This document shows positions 29,600 to 39,471 of a stretch of 58,988 nt of DNA, piece by piece (position 1 is the stretch's first letter; the number at the start of each line of letters is the position of its first letter). The notes under the pieces were generated by a model that was not told the DNA's origin, did not search any database, and saw only the letters and a list, made by a program, of their open reading frames with translations. Source of the stretch: Clostridia bacterium 41_269 (GTDB taxonomy: Bacteria; Bacillota; DTU086). The position numbers were made by a program, and so were the translations under genes. The stretch spans positions 1 through 58,988 of the forward strand of contig LGEZ01000013.1 of assembly GCA_001508005.1 (NCBI GenBank). Reading direction: 5' to 3'.

Positions 29600-30082
29600 T
29601 TAGCGACGGGGAATGAAGCGCAAAAGTATAAAAGCCAGCGTAGCTCCTGCGGCACTGCTCACCATAAATGGCACTACAAAAGCAAAAGCAGCCACTTCTT
29701 GACCTAAAAAAAATTTAGCAATGGGAAAAGATAAAAGAGCTCCAATTATTCCTGTTCCAATAACTTCACCTATAACAGCAGCAATATCTTTTTTAAAGAT
29801 ATAGTACATGAATCCAGCAAGGAGTGCTCCTACAATTCCCCCAGGAAATGCAAAGATTGTGCCCAAGCCAAATAAATTTCTCAGAATACCAATAACCAAT
29901 GCCACTAGCCCTGCTTCCCATGGCCCCAGTAAAACTGCGGACAATACATTTATGGCATGCTGCATAGGATATGCTTTCGCTGGTCCAGCTGGAAACCAAA
30001 TCACATGGGCTGTAATAGTTCCAATGGCAACAAAGAGAGCCATTAAAGCAAGCTTCCTCGTAGTAAACATTTTCGAACCCAT
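29600..30082 (-). CDS. thiW: ThiW, substrate-binding membrane component of a thiazole (HET) ECF transporter
   Basis: 160 aa with about five membrane helices. MALFVAIGTITAHVIWFPAG and the FAFPGGIVGALLAGF segment are typical of ThiW, an S component thought to import the thiazole moiety of thiamine. It needs the shared ECF energising module, not encoded here. The gene touches thiM and thiE, matching a thiazole salvage role: uptake, phosphorylation, joining. Confidence 0.92.
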   Translation of the reverse strand: MGSKMFTTRKLALMALFVAIGTITAHVIWFPAGPAKAYPMQHAINVLSAVLLGPWEAGLVALVIGILRNLFGLGTIFAFPGGIVGALLAGFMYYIFKKDIAAVIGEVIGTGIIGALLSFPIAKFFLGQEVAAFAFVVPFMVSSAAGATLAFILLRFIPRR

Positions 30083-30929
30083 TAAACCGCCCTTCCTTTC
30101 TCCTTAATAAATTTGGTTACTTTTCCCCTTTGGACAACATCTCCATATTCCAACAGATATAAAGCATCATATAGGGCAGGTAGAAAAGTACCTGGACCCC
30201 TACTTGCCTCAGCAGCCAATTCTCCTGCAATGCCAAAACTTACAACAGCACCCAATGCAGCATCCAAATAATTGTCTGAAACAGCTGCAAAGGCGCCCAT
30301 AACCGAACTAAGCATACATCCCATCGCTGTTACCTTAGCCATAAGGGGATGCCCATTACCCACAGCAAAAACAAATTCTCCATCAGAAACAAAATCCCTC
30401 GGTCCGGTTATGCATATTATACAGGAAAACCTTTTCGCTGTCTTTAGGGCAAGGTCTGCTTTTTCATCATCAGAATATCCTTCAGTTAAAGCCTCAACTC
30501 CTTTTATTTCTGCCTTTTTACCATTTAAGAAAGCAATTTCTGAAAGGTTGCCCTTTATAATATCCACTTTTAGATCTTCCAGTAGCCTAAAAATATTTCT
30601 GCTCCTTGCCCTGCTCGCTCCGGCTCCCACAGGGTCAAGAATAATAGGAATACCTTTAATTTCTGCAGCCTTGCCTGCTGCTAACATAGAATCTACTCTT
30701 TCAGGGCTCAAAGTACCTGTATTCAAAACTAGAGCCTGGCTTCTTTTGACAACATCTTCAACCTCGTTGATATCAGAGGACATAACTGGAAGTGCTCCAA
30801 TGCTTAACAAAACATTAGCTGAGGGATTGGAAGCAACCACATTTGTAATATTGTGCACCAAGGTTTATCCTTTTTAATCAGCAAAAGCAGCTCTGCCAGT
30901 TTGTTTAAGAGATGCTCCAATATATTCAT
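30082..30929 (-). pseudogene. thiM: Hydroxyethylthiazole kinase with an apparent frameshift
   Basis: The main frame (30861-30082, 259 aa) encodes nearly all of ThiM: VHNITN, DPVGAGASRAR (about 95), TGPRDFVS and the MGCMLSS motif (Cys, about 186). It has no start with a ribosome site and begins inside the conserved KPLVHNITN segment; an in-frame TAA lies two codons before. The missing N-terminus is present in another frame: an ATG at 30929 overlapping the thiE stop (ATGA) reads MNILEHLLNKLAELLLLIKK and then KP. One extra base at CCTTGGTG (30863-30858) would join both. This is either a real 1-base deletion or a sequence error. Confidence 0.8.
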
Positions 30930-31561
30930 CTCCTGTAACGCTTAAAAATTTCAACTAATTCTCGGGTTTCTTTAGTTATATCTTCTGCTTTTGTAATTGC
31001 TGTTACAACGGCAATGCTATGAGCACCAGCTTTTAAAACATCCGCAGCATTATGCTTGTTTATTCCACCAATAGCAACCACTGGTATATTAATTTTTTCA
31101 ACTACTTCAGCTATACCTTCTGGACCGACCAAAGGACCTGTATCAGTTTTTGTCGAAGTTTTAAATATGGGACCTAAACCGACATAGTCTACTCCAAGTT
31201 CTTCGGCAAAAGCAGCCTCTTCTGCATTATCCACTGAAAGCCCTATTATGGCATCTTCTCCTAAGAGGCGCCTGGCATCTTCAATGGGAAAATCATCCTG
31301 GCCCAAATGTACACCATCAGCCTCAACAGCCATAGCCACATCAACCCTATCATTAATGATAAGGATAACCCCATATTCCTTTGTAATTCTGCGCACTTCT
31401 TTCCCTAAAGCCACTAATTCTCTGGTAGACATGTTTTTTTCCCGCAGCTGAACTGTATTAATTCCTCCCTCAACGGCTTTTGTCACTACTTCCAGGGTAC
31501 TTCTTCCCACTGAAAGCTCCTGTCCTGTTACAAGATATACTCCCAAATCAGTCAATGCCAA
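30926..31561 (-). CDS. thiE: Thiamine-phosphate synthase
   Basis: 211 aa TIM barrel. VQLREKNM (about 37), LIINDRVDVAMA, GVHLGQDDFPIEDAR, the TDTGP phosphate loop (about 138) and VAIGGINKHN are all present, the full ThiE set. It joins HMP-PP with thiazole phosphate. A TTG start at 31561 follows GGGGGTG. It overlaps the predicted thiM start by 4 bases. No TPP riboswitch is visible in the short gap before it, so thiamine control of this cluster is not apparent. Confidence 0.94.
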   Translation of the reverse strand: MALTDLGVYLVTGQELSVGRSTLEVVTKAVEGGINTVQLREKNMSTRELVALGKEVRRITKEYGVILIINDRVDVAMAVEADGVHLGQDDFPIEDARRLLGEDAIIGLSVDNAEEAAFAEELGVDYVGLGPIFKTSTKTDTGPLVGPEGIAEVVEKINIPVVAIGGINKHNAADVLKAGAHSIAVVTAITKAEDITKETRELVEIFKRYRR

Positions 31562-31590
31562 ATTTTACACCCCCAAATTCTTCCCTCATT

Positions 31591-32787
31591 TCATTGTAAC
31601 TTGTCATCACTGGCATTGTAAACCATTCTTCCGTTTATCCAAACCATTTCAACTCTGCTCGTTATATCAAAAGGATCACCGCTCCACACAACAATATCCG
31701 CATCCAAGCCCGGCCACAAACTTCCAATACGGTGTGACAAGCCTAAAATTTCTGCAGCATTAAAAGTAACAGCTTTTAAAGCCTCTTCTTTTGGAAGCCC
31801 TTCCCTTACTGATAGAGCAGCGCACAGCATAAGGTGTTTTATAGAAATTTCAGGATGATCTGTAGTAAGAGCGAACCTCACACCCGCTTTAAATAAAACA
31901 GCTGGGGTCTTTTCTGTTAGCTCTCCCAGCTCTTGTTTAACCTTACCAAGGAGCATAGGTCCATAAACCACAGGAATGCCGCGCTTTGCAATTTCACTAG
32001 CAACAAAATGCCCTTCGGTACAGTGATCAAGTACAATAGGTAAATGGAACTCTTCTGCTATCCTAATCGCTGTCATAATATCATCTGCTCTGTGAGCATG
32101 CACTCTTAGGGGTATCTCTCCCTTTAAAACTTTTACAAAAATTTCATTTTTTATATCTTCAGTGCCAAATGCTCTCCTATCCTTTTCCTCCTTCCAATGC
32201 ACTGCCTGAATAAAACTTTCCCGCAGTAAAGCAGCAATTGCCATTCTTGTAGCGGGAGATTTTTTTCTGTTACCATATTCCTTTTTAGGATTTTCCCCAA
32301 AAGCCACTTTTAAGCCAGCATTATCTCTTATAACCATAGTATCAACAATATCTCCAGCAGTCTTTAATACCACACCCAATCCCCCTACAACATTGGAACT
32401 GCCTGGTAAACAGCAAACACACGTGATACCATTTTCCCGAGCAGATCGGAAGCCTATATCCCTGGGATTAATGGCATCAATAGCCCTCAGATGGGGCATT
32501 ACAGGACTGCTGATTTCGTTTGTATCATCTCCTTCTTTAGATTTCCCTTCCTCATAAATTCCCAAATGGGTGTGGGCATCTATCAATCCAGGCGTTACCA
32601 CTTTCCCCTTCAAATCTATTACCTCAGAACATTTTATAGAGGGGTTCAATCCGGGTCCCACTGCATAAATTTTGGAATCAGAAACAGCAATCCATCCTGG
32701 ATCATAAACTGGAAATTCTCCCTCTGAACTTGGTTTTTCCCTATGGCAGTATACCGTGAGTATTCTGCCGTTCACTAATGCAAACAT
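31591..32787 (-). CDS. Metal-dependent amidohydrolase (imidazolonepropionase-like)
   Basis: About 398 aa from the ATG at 32787 (GGGGGAATTTTG upstream). Metal ligands are visible: HxH in DAHTHLG (about 70-76), His in RVHAHRADD (about 236), DHCTEGH (about 261) and the Asp of TTDHPEIS (about 322). The C-terminus reads DADIVVWSGDPFD, typical of cytosolic amidohydrolases that cleave amide or cyclic-amide bonds. Substrate unknown. It lies 12 bases after the amidotransferase-like hydrolase, so the pair may process a common nitrogen compound. Confidence 0.85.
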   Translation of the reverse strand: MFALVNGRILTVYCHREKPSSEGEFPVYDPGWIAVSDSKIYAVGPGLNPSIKCSEVIDLKGKVVTPGLIDAHTHLGIYEEGKSKEGDDTNEISSPVMPHLRAIDAINPRDIGFRSARENGITCVCCLPGSSNVVGGLGVVLKTAGDIVDTMVIRDNAGLKVAFGENPKKEYGNRKKSPATRMAIAALLRESFIQAVHWKEEKDRRAFGTEDIKNEIFVKVLKGEIPLRVHAHRADDIMTAIRIAEEFHLPIVLDHCTEGHFVASEIAKRGIPVVYGPMLLGKVKQELGELTEKTPAVLFKAGVRFALTTDHPEISIKHLMLCAALSVREGLPKEEALKAVTFNAAEILGLSHRIGSLWPGLDADIVVWSGDPFDITSRVEMVWINGRMVYNASDDKLQ

Positions 32788-32798
32788 CAAAATTCCCC

Positions 32799-33503
32799 CT
32801 AATCTCTGCTAGAAGAAGCCTCTATAAAAGCCTTAAATAGTCTCAATGATGCTTTATCCCAAAAAGCCAAATGCTCCGGATGCCATTGGACCCCAATAAC
32901 AAATTTATGTTTTGAAGATTCTATGGCTTCAATAATTCCGTCTGCTGCTAAAGCTGATATACAAAACCCTGGAGCTGCCTCTTTAACAGCCTGGTGATGG
33001 AATGTATTCACATTAATTTTGGACTTTTTGTATATTTTACCAAGCTTTGTGCCTGGAACAATTTCAATAGTGTGTGTTGGATGCCATCGGGGAGCTTCCT
33101 GCATATGTTTGATAACGCCAGGCACCTCATCATTAATATCCTGAAAAATGCTTCCTTCAGCCGCTATATTCAAAACCTGCATACCCCTGCAAATTCCCAG
33201 AATAGGCTTATTTAAAGCCATAAATTTGCGCACTATCTTCATTTCAAAAACATCCCGCTCAGGGGTAATTTCTCTGGTACCTCTGGGCTGTTCTCCAAAA
33301 AAAAGGGGGTCCACATCAACTCCACCTGTAAGAAGAAGCCCATCAAGGATTTCGCTGTATTTATCTATTAAATCATCATGGGTAATTACAGGCAGTATAA
33401 AAGGTATACCCGAACTGCACTCTATGACCCTCACATAATAATGGGATAAAACAAACTTACCTGCCGAATAGTCCATATGGCAGGTAATCCCGATTACTGG
33501 CAT
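32799..33503 (-). CDS. Class I glutamine amidotransferase-like hydrolase (PuuD family)
   Basis: 234 aa from the ATG at 33503 (MPVIGITCHM), the family N-terminus; a frame open from 33536 has no ribosome site. The triad is visible: nucleophile Cys in GICRGMQVLN (about 106), and His/Glu in GVQWHPEHL. The family includes gamma-glutamyl-GABA hydrolase (PuuD) and other gamma-glutamyl hydrolases. The specific substrate is not clear; no putrescine genes are nearby. Confidence 0.82.
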   Translation of the reverse strand: MPVIGITCHMDYSAGKFVLSHYYVRVIECSSGIPFILPVITHDDLIDKYSEILDGLLLTGGVDVDPLFFGEQPRGTREITPERDVFEMKIVRKFMALNKPILGICRGMQVLNIAAEGSIFQDINDEVPGVIKHMQEAPRWHPTHTIEIVPGTKLGKIYKKSKINVNTFHHQAVKEAAPGFCISALAADGIIEAIESSKHKFVIGVQWHPEHLAFWDKASLRLFKAFIEASSSRD

Positions 33504-33577
33504 ACAGCCATCACCATGAAAAAAGCTTTCTCTCATAAATCATATGTTGTTACATAAAAAAAATTTGATAAAAAGAC

Positions 33578-33928
33578 TCAAATATCAATAAGCCCTAAAC
33601 TTATTTCTATAGCATGATTAACTTTCTGCATGGTTTCATCGTCCAGCAAAGCAAGCTTTTTCTTAAGCCTACTTTTATCAATGGTCCTAATTTGTTCCAG
33701 CAAAATAACAGAATCCTTTTCCAAACCCCCCTTTTTTTCATCGATTTCTACATGGGTAGGAAGCTTTGCTTTCTGAATCTGAGAAGTTATTGCAGCCACC
33801 ACAGTGGTAGGACTGTACTGATTGCCAATGTCATTTTGTATAATTAGTACAGGCCTAGTTCCTCCCTGTTCTGAACCTATTACAGGATTTAGTTCTGCAT
33901 AATAAATTTCTCCCCTTCTAACATTCAT
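33578..33928 (-). CDS. mazF: MazF/NdoA-type toxin endoribonuclease
   Basis: 116 aa from the ATG at 33928 ([20 protein letters not shown]), with GGAGTGTTAGGGGC before it. [16 protein letters not shown] and TVVAAITSQ are typical of the B. subtilis EndoA branch. It cleaves single-stranded mRNA at short specific sites and is held inactive by the antitoxin encoded 4 bases upstream. The alr-antitoxin-mazF order is common in Firmicutes. Confidence 0.93.
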   Translation of the reverse strand: MNVRRGEIYYAELNPVIGSEQGGTRPVLIIQNDIGNQYSPTTVVAAITSQIQKAKLPTHVEIDEKKGGLEKDSVILLEQIRTIDKSRLKKKLALLDDETMQKVNHAIEISLGLIDI

Positions 33929-33932
33929 GCCC

Positions 33933-34205
33933 CTAACACTCCGCCAATTTCTTTTCATAATATTTTTGAACTTCATCTTCTGCTTCATAGTTTTCCTTAG
34001 CTAAGGATAAATTAATCTGCGCCATTTCTTGGTATCCTTTCTTCATCTGTTCCCGCAAAATACGCTTTTTTCTTTCATGAATATAAAGCTTCATCGCCTC
34101 CCTAATAAATTCACTCCTGTTTCTTTTTTCAAGGGAAACTAGCCCATCTACCTCCTTTAGGAGACTTTCGGGTAAGCTGATCATAATTCTTTTCACGCCC
34201 GGCAC
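33933..34205 (-). CDS. mazE: MazE-type ribbon-helix-helix antitoxin
   Basis: 90 aa from a GTG at 34205 (AGGGGGTGCTGTT before it); an open frame runs to 34241. [18 protein letters not shown] and [13 protein letters not shown] form the RHH DNA-binding domain. The acidic and Lys-rich tail ([16 protein letters not shown] onward) resembles the MazF-binding end of EndoAI. It pairs with the following mazF. Confidence 0.88.
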   Translation of the reverse strand: MPGVKRIMISLPESLLKEVDGLVSLEKRNRSEFIREAMKLYIHERKKRILREQMKKGYQEMAQINLSLAKENYEAEDEVQKYYEKKLAEC

Positions 34206-34358
34206 AACAGCACCCCCTAGATTGCAGCCACTGGTTAACAAACATAGTTATAAAACATTATAGCTTAATTTTTTTTTAAAATGCAAGCCTAGTAATAGCT
34301 ATCAAAATTTCAACAGCATCTGCTGTAAATAACAATTTTTTATAGTTCTATTTCATCC

Positions 34359-35501
34359 TTAAAGAATCCCCTTTTGGTGAGAAAGATATCTGCGGGGTAC
34401 CCTCTCACTAATCATGCAGATGACTTCATAATTTATGGTTCCTATCCAGCGGGCAATATCTTCCGCCGTTATTTCTTCAGCTCCCTGTCTGCCGATAAAC
34501 ACTGCCTCATCTCCAATTTTCACATCTGGAACAGAACTTACGTCAACCATCAGTTGATCCATGCAGACCCTTCCAATAATAGGCACCCGTTTACCGCCGA
34601 CTAAGACATATCCTTTGTTGGATAAAAGCCAGCTGTATCCATCAGCATATCCAATGGGCAGAACCGCCACCAGGCTGTCCTTTTTTAAAGTATAGGTACA
34701 GCCATAGCTGATACTGCTTCCTGCTTTCATCCTTTTAACTGAAGCTACCTGAGCCTTTAAGCTCAATGCTGGCTTAAGGGAAATTTTCGATTTATCAACC
34801 TCATCCGAAGGATAAAGACCATATAAAATTATTCCTGGACGAACCATATCCAAGTGAGTTTCAGGTATATCCATAAGCGCTGCACTGTTGGCAGCATGTT
34901 TTATGGGAATATCAATTCCCGTTTCTCGAAGCTTTTCTAAAAACCAGCAAAACTTCTTTAACTGCTCTAAAGTATAAGTTTTATCTTTCGTATCTGCGCT
35001 GGCAAAATGTGTGTATATACCTTCTATAAAAATTCCAGGCAGTTCCGCAATTTTCTCTACTATTTCAACACTCTTTTCTTCAGCAGGGAATCCCAGCCTT
35101 CCCATACCTGTATCAATTTTTATGTGAATTTTTGCCTTTTTCCCCTGCCTTAGAGCTGCTTCGGACAAAAAATTTGCATGATCTAAATCAAATATGGTTT
35201 GGATCAGATCATACTCTACCACCATTCCAAGATCTGAAACGGGGGTATAACCTAGAATAACGATGGGAACATTAAAACCTTTTAACCGCAGCTTAACTGC
35301 TTCATCAAGAATTGCAACTCCAAGATATCGTGCTCCATTTTCCAAAAAAACCCTGCCTGCTTCATAAACTCCATGCCCATAGGCATTTGCCTTAACCACT
35401 GCCATAATCTGGGATTTACTGTTTACAATACGCCTAACCTCACGTATATTATGTGCTAAATTATCAAGATTAATCTCAGCCCAAGCAGGACGAGCTATCA
35501 A
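34359..35501 (-). CDS. alr: Alanine racemase
   Basis: 380 aa PLP enzyme that makes D-alanine for cell wall synthesis. The PLP-Lys is in VKANAYGHG (Lys39 type); the catalytic Tyr lies in ISYGCTYT (about 263); VCMDQLMVDVS is the C-domain motif. A TTG start at 35501 follows GGGGTGG. About 120 bases without other features separate it from the toxin-antitoxin pair. Confidence 0.96.
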   Translation of the reverse strand: MIARPAWAEINLDNLAHNIREVRRIVNSKSQIMAVVKANAYGHGVYEAGRVFLENGARYLGVAILDEAVKLRLKGFNVPIVILGYTPVSDLGMVVEYDLIQTIFDLDHANFLSEAALRQGKKAKIHIKIDTGMGRLGFPAEEKSVEIVEKIAELPGIFIEGIYTHFASADTKDKTYTLEQLKKFCWFLEKLRETGIDIPIKHAANSAALMDIPETHLDMVRPGIILYGLYPSDEVDKSKISLKPALSLKAQVASVKRMKAGSSISYGCTYTLKKDSLVAVLPIGYADGYSWLLSNKGYVLVGGKRVPIIGRVCMDQLMVDVSSVPDVKIGDEAVFIGRQGAEEITAEDIARWIGTINYEVICMISERVPRRYLSHQKGIL

Positions 35502-35521
35502 GTATAACCACCCCTGTCCCT

Positions 35522-37090
35522 CTAATTATTTTCATTATTTTCCATTTGTAATATAGCCATGGGCAGTACTTTTAAAATATCGCCGGCAGTCATTCCCCTT
35601 AATCCTATTTTCTCAACAAGCATATCGCCAGCAAGACCGTGCACAAAAACCCCAGCAACTGCAGCTGCCTCCGGTTTCATGCCTTGTGCCCAAAATCCAG
35701 CAATTATCCCTGTTAAAACATCACCTGTACCGCCTGTGGCCATACCTGGGTTGCCGGTATCATTAATAAAAACTTCTCCTTTTGGAGTTGCAACAATAGT
35801 CCCTGCGCCTTTCAAAACTACAATAACATTCCATTCCTCAGCAGCTTTAACTGCGGTACTGAGCCTATTTTCCTGAATTTTTGAAACGCTGCTGTTGGTC
35901 AACCGTGCCATCTCCCCTGGATGGGGAGTTATTATTACAGGCACATTAATTTTTGAGAACAGTGACACATCTCTGCTCAAAGCATTTAATGCATCAGCAT
36001 TAATTACTAAAGGAGCTTTAACTTGGGGAAGAAATTCTTTAAGCATAGCAAGAATGGTTCGGCTGGTAGACAACCCAGGACCAATGGCAATTACATCTGC
36101 TTCACTGCAGATTTCCAGCATTGCATCAACAGCTTCTATTCCCAAAACCCTTTCCTCTGTTTCAGGTAGAGGAAAAGTCATAACTTCTGTCAATTTATTT
36201 TCTAAAATTGGATTAATGGATCTGGGAACTGCCGCTGTAACCAATCCAGCACCGCTTCTCAAAGCAGCTTCTGCTGCCATAGCAACAGCTCCGGACATTC
36301 CTTCGGAACCACCGATTACACACACCCGACCAAAAGTCCCTTTATGGCTTTCAGGATCCCTTTTTTCAAAAAAAGCCCTGCACATTTCCCCAGTAATTAA
36401 ATTAAAAGGAAGTTCTGCTTTTCTCAGCAAATTCTTGGGAAAAGAAATATCTACCAATAAAATTTCCCCAGCATATTTTCGCCCGGGAAAAAGATAAAGA
36501 CCCAACTTAGGAAACCCCAGCGTATAAGTCTTTACAGCTTTAATGCATGGTCCATCGGCTTTACCCGTATCCGCTTCAAGCCCTGAAGGAAGGTCCACAG
36601 AAACAATGGGCTTACCTGATCTATTAAGCCTGTCAATAACTTGTGCCGCCAGACCAGACGCCTTCCCTCTGAAGCCTGTACCAAAAATAGCATCAACTAC
36701 TAGATCTGCATAAAGAAGGGATATATCAACCCTTTGAAGGTCCCTGGCATCGGAAATAACACTTGTGGTAATCCCCATAGCTTCCAAAATATTCAGATTT
36801 ACCAAAGCATCGCCGGTTATTTCCTCTTTTGGCCTTAATAAAAAAACCCTCACATCTGCTCCCCTATTGGCTAAATGCCTTGCAGCAACAAAACCATCTC
36901 CACCGTTGTTGCCTTTTCCAGAAAAAATCAGTACCCTTTTATTAGAAGGGTTGCCTTGGAAAAAATCATTGATAATACCCTCAGCAATCCCTCTTCCCGC
37001 ATTTTCCATTAATATAAGGGAAGAGATACCAAACCTGCTCGATGCCAGTTCATCAAGCTTCTTCATTTCAGAAGCCGTTACCAGTTTCAA
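35522..37090 (-). CDS. nnrD: Bifunctional NAD(P)H-hydrate epimerase / ADP-dependent dehydratase
   Basis: 522 aa from a TTG at 37090, chosen because GGGGGAGAG lies 4 bases upstream; the frame is open 13 codons further. The N-terminal NnrE (YjeF_N) domain covers about 1-215 (SGKGNNGGDGFVAARHL). The C-terminal NnrD kinase-like dehydratase has INADALNAL, THPGEMARL and GTGDVLTGIIAG. It repairs damaged NAD(P)H hydrates. It overlaps acpS by 23 bases. Confidence 0.94.
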   Translation of the reverse strand: MKLVTASEMKKLDELASSRFGISSLILMENAGRGIAEGIINDFFQGNPSNKRVLIFSGKGNNGGDGFVAARHLANRGADVRVFLLRPKEEITGDALVNLNILEAMGITTSVISDARDLQRVDISLLYADLVVDAIFGTGFRGKASGLAAQVIDRLNRSGKPIVSVDLPSGLEADTGKADGPCIKAVKTYTLGFPKLGLYLFPGRKYAGEILLVDISFPKNLLRKAELPFNLITGEMCRAFFEKRDPESHKGTFGRVCVIGGSEGMSGAVAMAAEAALRSGAGLVTAAVPRSINPILENKLTEVMTFPLPETEERVLGIEAVDAMLEICSEADVIAIGPGLSTSRTILAMLKEFLPQVKAPLVINADALNALSRDVSLFSKINVPVIITPHPGEMARLTNSSVSKIQENRLSTAVKAAEEWNVIVVLKGAGTIVATPKGEVFINDTGNPGMATGGTGDVLTGIIAGFWAQGMKPEAAAVAGVFVHGLAGDMLVEKIGLRGMTAGDILKVLPMAILQMENNENN

Positions 37091-37475
37091 AATTCTCTCC
37101 CCCCTCAATAGCCGCCACTGCAACCGCATACTCCCGGCAGTGGGAAAGGCTTAAATGTATGCGGACTACGCCTTTTTTCTCAGCAGTTTCTTTAGCTTTT
37201 CCCCTAAGCTTTACTTGAGGCTGCCCCCTCTTCCCTTCAAAAATTTCCACATCAAGCCAGCTGTTTTGGCCCAAACCAGTTCCTAAGGCTTTAAATACTG
37301 CCTCCTTTGCAGCAAAACGTGCCGCTAAAGAAGCCGCAAACCCCTTTCCTTTTTTATAAGCATATTCAATTTCCTCGGCATGAAAAATCTTTGTCAAAAA
37401 TTTATCTCCATAACGCTCAATGACCTCAGCAACCCTGCTTATTTGTATAATATCTACCCCTATACCTTTAAGCAT
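37068..37475 (-). CDS. acpS: Holo-[acyl-carrier-protein] synthase
   Basis: 135 aa from the ATG at 37475 (MLKGIGVDIIQISR), preceded by GGAGAAGATAAG. GVDI (Mg-binding Asp) and FAAKEAVFKALG (Glu and Lys) are the catalytic elements of the AcpS-type phosphopantetheinyl transferase. It activates ACP for fatty acid synthesis. It is the first gene of the minus-strand series ending at rimI. Confidence 0.95.
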   Translation of the reverse strand: MLKGIGVDIIQISRVAEVIERYGDKFLTKIFHAEEIEYAYKKGKGFAASLAARFAAKEAVFKALGTGLGQNSWLDVEIFEGKRGQPQVKLRGKAKETAEKKGVVRIHLSLSHCREYAVAVAAIEGGENFETGNGF

Positions 37476-37514
37476 CTTATCTTCTCCTATATAAAAAATA
37501 ATGGTTAAAATCAA

Positions 37515-37797
37515 TCTCTACCAAATTAATCGCCTTTCCTAAAAATTATATACCTTTTCCCATATTCTGATAAGAAAAACCTTCTAATTTAAAAATTATT
37601 AGTAGTACTGTTTTTCCACTCCCGCTCCCCCTATAATTTCAGCAGTGAAACCTAAAATTTTCCCCAACCGCCGAAAAAAACTATTAATTTTCTTTAAAAA
37701 TAATTAAATTATCATTAAGAATAAAAAAACGCAAAAGCAAATAAAGAAGCAGAAATTTTCCAGAAATTTTCTAGGATTTAAGAGGAGGTTTCTCATA
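37515..37797. other. Intergenic region between divergent acpS and acyl-CoA synthetase-like gene
   Basis: 283 bases, AT-rich. A TATAAT lies at about 37631 on the plus strand without a clear -35 partner. I see no riboswitch, tRNA or repeat. Promoters for both directions must lie here. Confidence 0.5.
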
Positions 37798-39471
37798 GTG
37801 AGCTATTACTTCAACAGAAAAGAACAAACCCTTAAAGAGCATAAAGTTCTTTCCCATGAATCAGCAAAAAATTCTCTTTCTTTGAATAAAGATACTAAGA
37901 TAAATCTTGCCTATGAATGTATTGATAAGCACGCACAGGGAAAATCAAAATATAAAAAAGCTCTTATCTGCATAAGCAAAAATAATACTGTTGAATTAAC
38001 TTTTAACGAATTGAAAAACTATACTGATCAATTTGCAACTTTCCTTTTAAAAAACGGCCTTAATAAGGGAGAAAAGGTACTCCTCTGGATGCCCCGTATT
38101 GCAGAACTTTATATCGCTTTAATGGGAATTATAAAAGCTGGTGGAGTACCCGTACCTTTGTCAGAATTTTTAAGCAGCAGACTGGTTTTAGAAATTTTAG
38201 AAAAAACACCCTGGGAAAAAGCTTATATGGTTACCACTCATGATTTTTTAAGCACCCTATCTAATTTACCTGAAAAATATAAAATTGTCGTTATAAATAG
38301 AGCTGACGATTTTCCAGATACCAGCATTTTATCATTCAAAATAATGGAAGATTACGCTGTGGATAAAGATTCTGTAAATGGGGCTAATTTTTCCGATGAG
38401 CTTATTGTTCATTATGCACTGGATAATTTTAAAAATCCAAGAACAATGACTTACAAGCAGAATCAAATAATGTTAATGCGCCATTTTGGTGAATTGATCT
38501 TTAATAATATAAGAGAAGAAGATGTTTTTTGGAGCACTGTTGATTTGGGATGGGCAGCGGGAACTTTGTATGGAATTTTTACCCCTTGGATTTTTGGAGC
38601 AACAATAGTATCCGCAGATACAACCTCAACTTTATCTTCATGGGAAAAAACCATTGAAAAATACAAAGTTAACATTATGTACACCACACCGGCTATGATC
38701 CGAAAAATAATAACAAAAAACATTACCAAAACAGGAAACCTTAAAACTTTAAGGCACATCTGCTGTACTGGAGAACCCATGGGTGCCGAAATAATAAAAT
38801 GGGTTTTAAAAAATCTTAGAATTCCCATTAACAGCAGTTGGTTTGCTGAAGAAATTGGTGTGCCTGCCATAAGCAGTACCTTCACTTCACCTTTAAGACT
38901 GGGCTGTATGGGCAAACCTCTGCCTGGTATAGAAGCGGCTGTCTTCGATGATAAGGGGAACCAGCTTAAACCTTATCAAATAGGAAAGTTAGGAATAAGG
39001 TGTTCCTTTGAAAACCACACTTATGATGAAAACAGCACTGCTGAAAAAACATCATGGGTTTTAACAGACTGCTTAGCTTACATTGATAATGAAGGCTGCT
39101 TTTGGTATGAAGGAAAGGAAGAAAGTCTTAAAAAATCTATTTCAAAAGCAGATAATCTTAACGAATCTCAGCTGGAAGCACACCTTTTAAAACATCCTGC
39201 TGTGGAAGAAGCTGGAATTATCGTGAAAAGCAGAGAGGAAGGAGAAAAAGCTGTTAAGGTATTTATTTCCCTTAAAGATAGAAATCAGTGGAGTACTGAA
39301 CTTGAAAGGGAACTCACCAATTATCTGCAGAAGAAATTAAAAAATGAAACAACAAAAATTGAAATAGAAATAAGGGATAAACTGCCTATGACAAAAAGCG
39401 GTAAAATACTTCGCAACATCTTATCAGCCTGGGATCGTGAAAGCAGTTTAAGAAGGGTAAACAATTTTTGA
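37798..39471 (+). CDS. Degenerate acetyl-CoA synthetase-like (ANL superfamily) protein
   Basis: 557 aa, recognisable as AcsA-like from FWSTVDLGWAAGTLYGIF, CTGEPMGAEIIKWVL and the C-terminal PMTKSGKILRNIL with the catalytic Lys. Key motifs are altered. The P-loop TSGTTGxPKG site reads YALDNFKNPRTMTYK near residue 206. The YGxTE-type motif reads SWFAEEIG. The usual R/TGD and GRxDD hinge segments read TDCLAYID and YEGKEESLKK. It is probably not a normal adenylating enzyme; it may bind a ligand or use another chemistry. A GTG start follows AGGAGG. It is translationally coupled to the next gene (4-base overlap). Confidence 0.75.
   Translation: MSYYFNRKEQTLKEHKVLSHESAKNSLSLNKDTKINLAYECIDKHAQGKSKYKKALICISKNNTVELTFNELKNYTDQFATFLLKNGLNKGEKVLLWMPRIAELYIALMGIIKAGGVPVPLSEFLSSRLVLEILEKTPWEKAYMVTTHDFLSTLSNLPEKYKIVVINRADDFPDTSILSFKIMEDYAVDKDSVNGANFSDELIVHYALDNFKNPRTMTYKQNQIMLMRHFGELIFNNIREEDVFWSTVDLGWAAGTLYGIFTPWIFGATIVSADTTSTLSSWEKTIEKYKVNIMYTTPAMIRKIITKNITKTGNLKTLRHICCTGEPMGAEIIKWVLKNLRIPINSSWFAEEIGVPAISSTFTSPLRLGCMGKPLPGIEAAVFDDKGNQLKPYQIGKLGIRCSFENHTYDENSTAEKTSWVLTDCLAYIDNEGCFWYEGKEESLKKSISKADNLNESQLEAHLLKHPAVEEAGIIVKSREEGEKAVKVFISLKDRNQWSTELERELTNYLQKKLKNETTKIEIEIRDKLPMTKSGKILRNILSAWDRESSLRRVNNF

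Noticed and set aside
31562-31590. TPP riboswitch before the thiE-thiM-thiW cluster
   Set aside because: The gap is only 29 bases and no CTGAGA or ACCTGATC-type blocks are present there or before the other thiE.
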